Shown piece by piece: positions 63,771 to 64,000 of a stretch of DNA of 64,000 nucleotides; position 1 is the first letter of the stretch, and each line of letters starts with the position of its first letter. Origin of the DNA: Sphingosinicella sp. YJ22. GTDB lineage: Bacteria; Pseudomonadota; Alphaproteobacteria; Sphingomonadales; Sphingomonadaceae. The DNA lies in the NCBI RefSeq assembly GCF_011320075.1, contig NZ_JAANPA010000002.1:62001-126000 (forward strand), in the 5' to 3' direction. The notes beneath the pieces were generated by a model. The model searched no databases and was not told the origin of the DNA. It saw only the letters and a program-made list of their open reading frames with translations. The position numbers and the translations under genes are program-made.

Positions 63771-64000
63771 ATGACGCGCTACACGAGCTTCGCAGAATTC
63801 TGGCCGCATTATTTGCGCGAGCATTCTCGGCCGACCACCCGCGCCTATCATTATGTCGGCACAAGCCTGGTCGTCGCGATCGCGATTGGAGCGGTTGCAA
63901 GCGGGACATGGTGGCTGCTCGCCGCGTTGCCGGTCGCCGGCTACGGCTTCGCCTGGGCCGGCCATGCCCTCGCCGAGCATAATCGCCCCGCTACCTTCAC
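63771..64000 (+). CDS. DUF962/Mpo1-like membrane protein (cut by window end)
   Basis: At least 76 residues remain. FAEFWPHYLREHSRPTTRAYH with the His and Arg residues, VGTSLVVAIAIGAVASG (helix 1), WWLLAALPVAGYGFAWAGHALAEHN, in pieces, match the DUF962/Mpo1-like family, a two-helix membrane protein. In yeast the relative breaks down hydroxy fatty acids with an iron site made of these His residues. The 3' end lies outside the window. Confidence 0.85.
   Translation, partial: MTRYTSFAEFWPHYLREHSRPTTRAYHYVGTSLVVAIAIGAVASGTWWLLAALPVAGYGFAWAGHALAEHNRPATF

Overview
The window reads as a chromosome segment of a high-GC alphaproteobacterium of the order Sphingomonadales (Sphingomonas-like). The housekeeping genes fit this: hemC next to a hemD fused to a mitofilin-like part, tsaD-gpsA, rsmB-rpe-heparinase-purH, polA, nadB and an ATM1-type exporter. 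Several sites match the alphaproteobacterial EcfG stress promoter (GGAAC, 16-17 bp spacer, cGTT). The species assignment is inference; no rRNA gene is present.

Layout. (1) 1-1109: a YbbN-like thioredoxin gene cut by the window edge, then an intact tRNA-Gly(GCC). (2) 1086-29856: a genomic island of about 28.8 kb inserted in the 3' end of that tRNA. It is bounded by a perfect 24-bp direct repeat (1086-1109 and 29833-29856) and carries a tyrosine integrase at its right end. (3) 29881-64000: ordinary chromosome in dense, often overlapping gene pairs.

The island is a defence island. Its core is a divergent array around a 92-bp control region (11406-11497). The left arm encodes a UvrD-like helicase, DrmA, DrmB and a NERD-nuclease/helicase fusion. 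The right arm encodes a 1017-residue protein I do not recognise and a SNF2-type helicase. DrmA and DrmB are hallmark DISARM proteins, but the usual phospholipase-D protein DrmC is absent and the other partners differ from the textbook classes. Directly behind the right arm lies a compact restriction-modification cassette: a C5-cytosine methylase with an N-terminal HTH, a Vsr mismatch endonuclease and an EcoRII-type endonuclease, all families tied to CCWGG. Further right are a DUF4365 / unknown / DUF4145 operon, an Nmad3-Nmad2 pair (domains tied to modified nucleotides), an XRE regulator overlapping a small toxin-like gene with an array of palindromic sites upstream, and an MbcA/ParS-type antitoxin-like gene paired with an unknown protein. 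A small XRE regulator and the integrase close the island.

The chromosomal part holds haem synthesis, tRNA t6A, phospholipid, rRNA methylation, pentose-phosphate, purine, NAD and DNA-repair genes. It also has a membrane-anchored TIR protein beside polA, two ABC export units and a stress-type cluster at about 57.9-63.7 kb (L,D-transpeptidase, PRC-barrel, small proteins, short-chain dehydrogenase) with several EcfG-like promoters. One PRC-barrel gene is frameshifted. Two complex inverted-repeat elements lie between genes.
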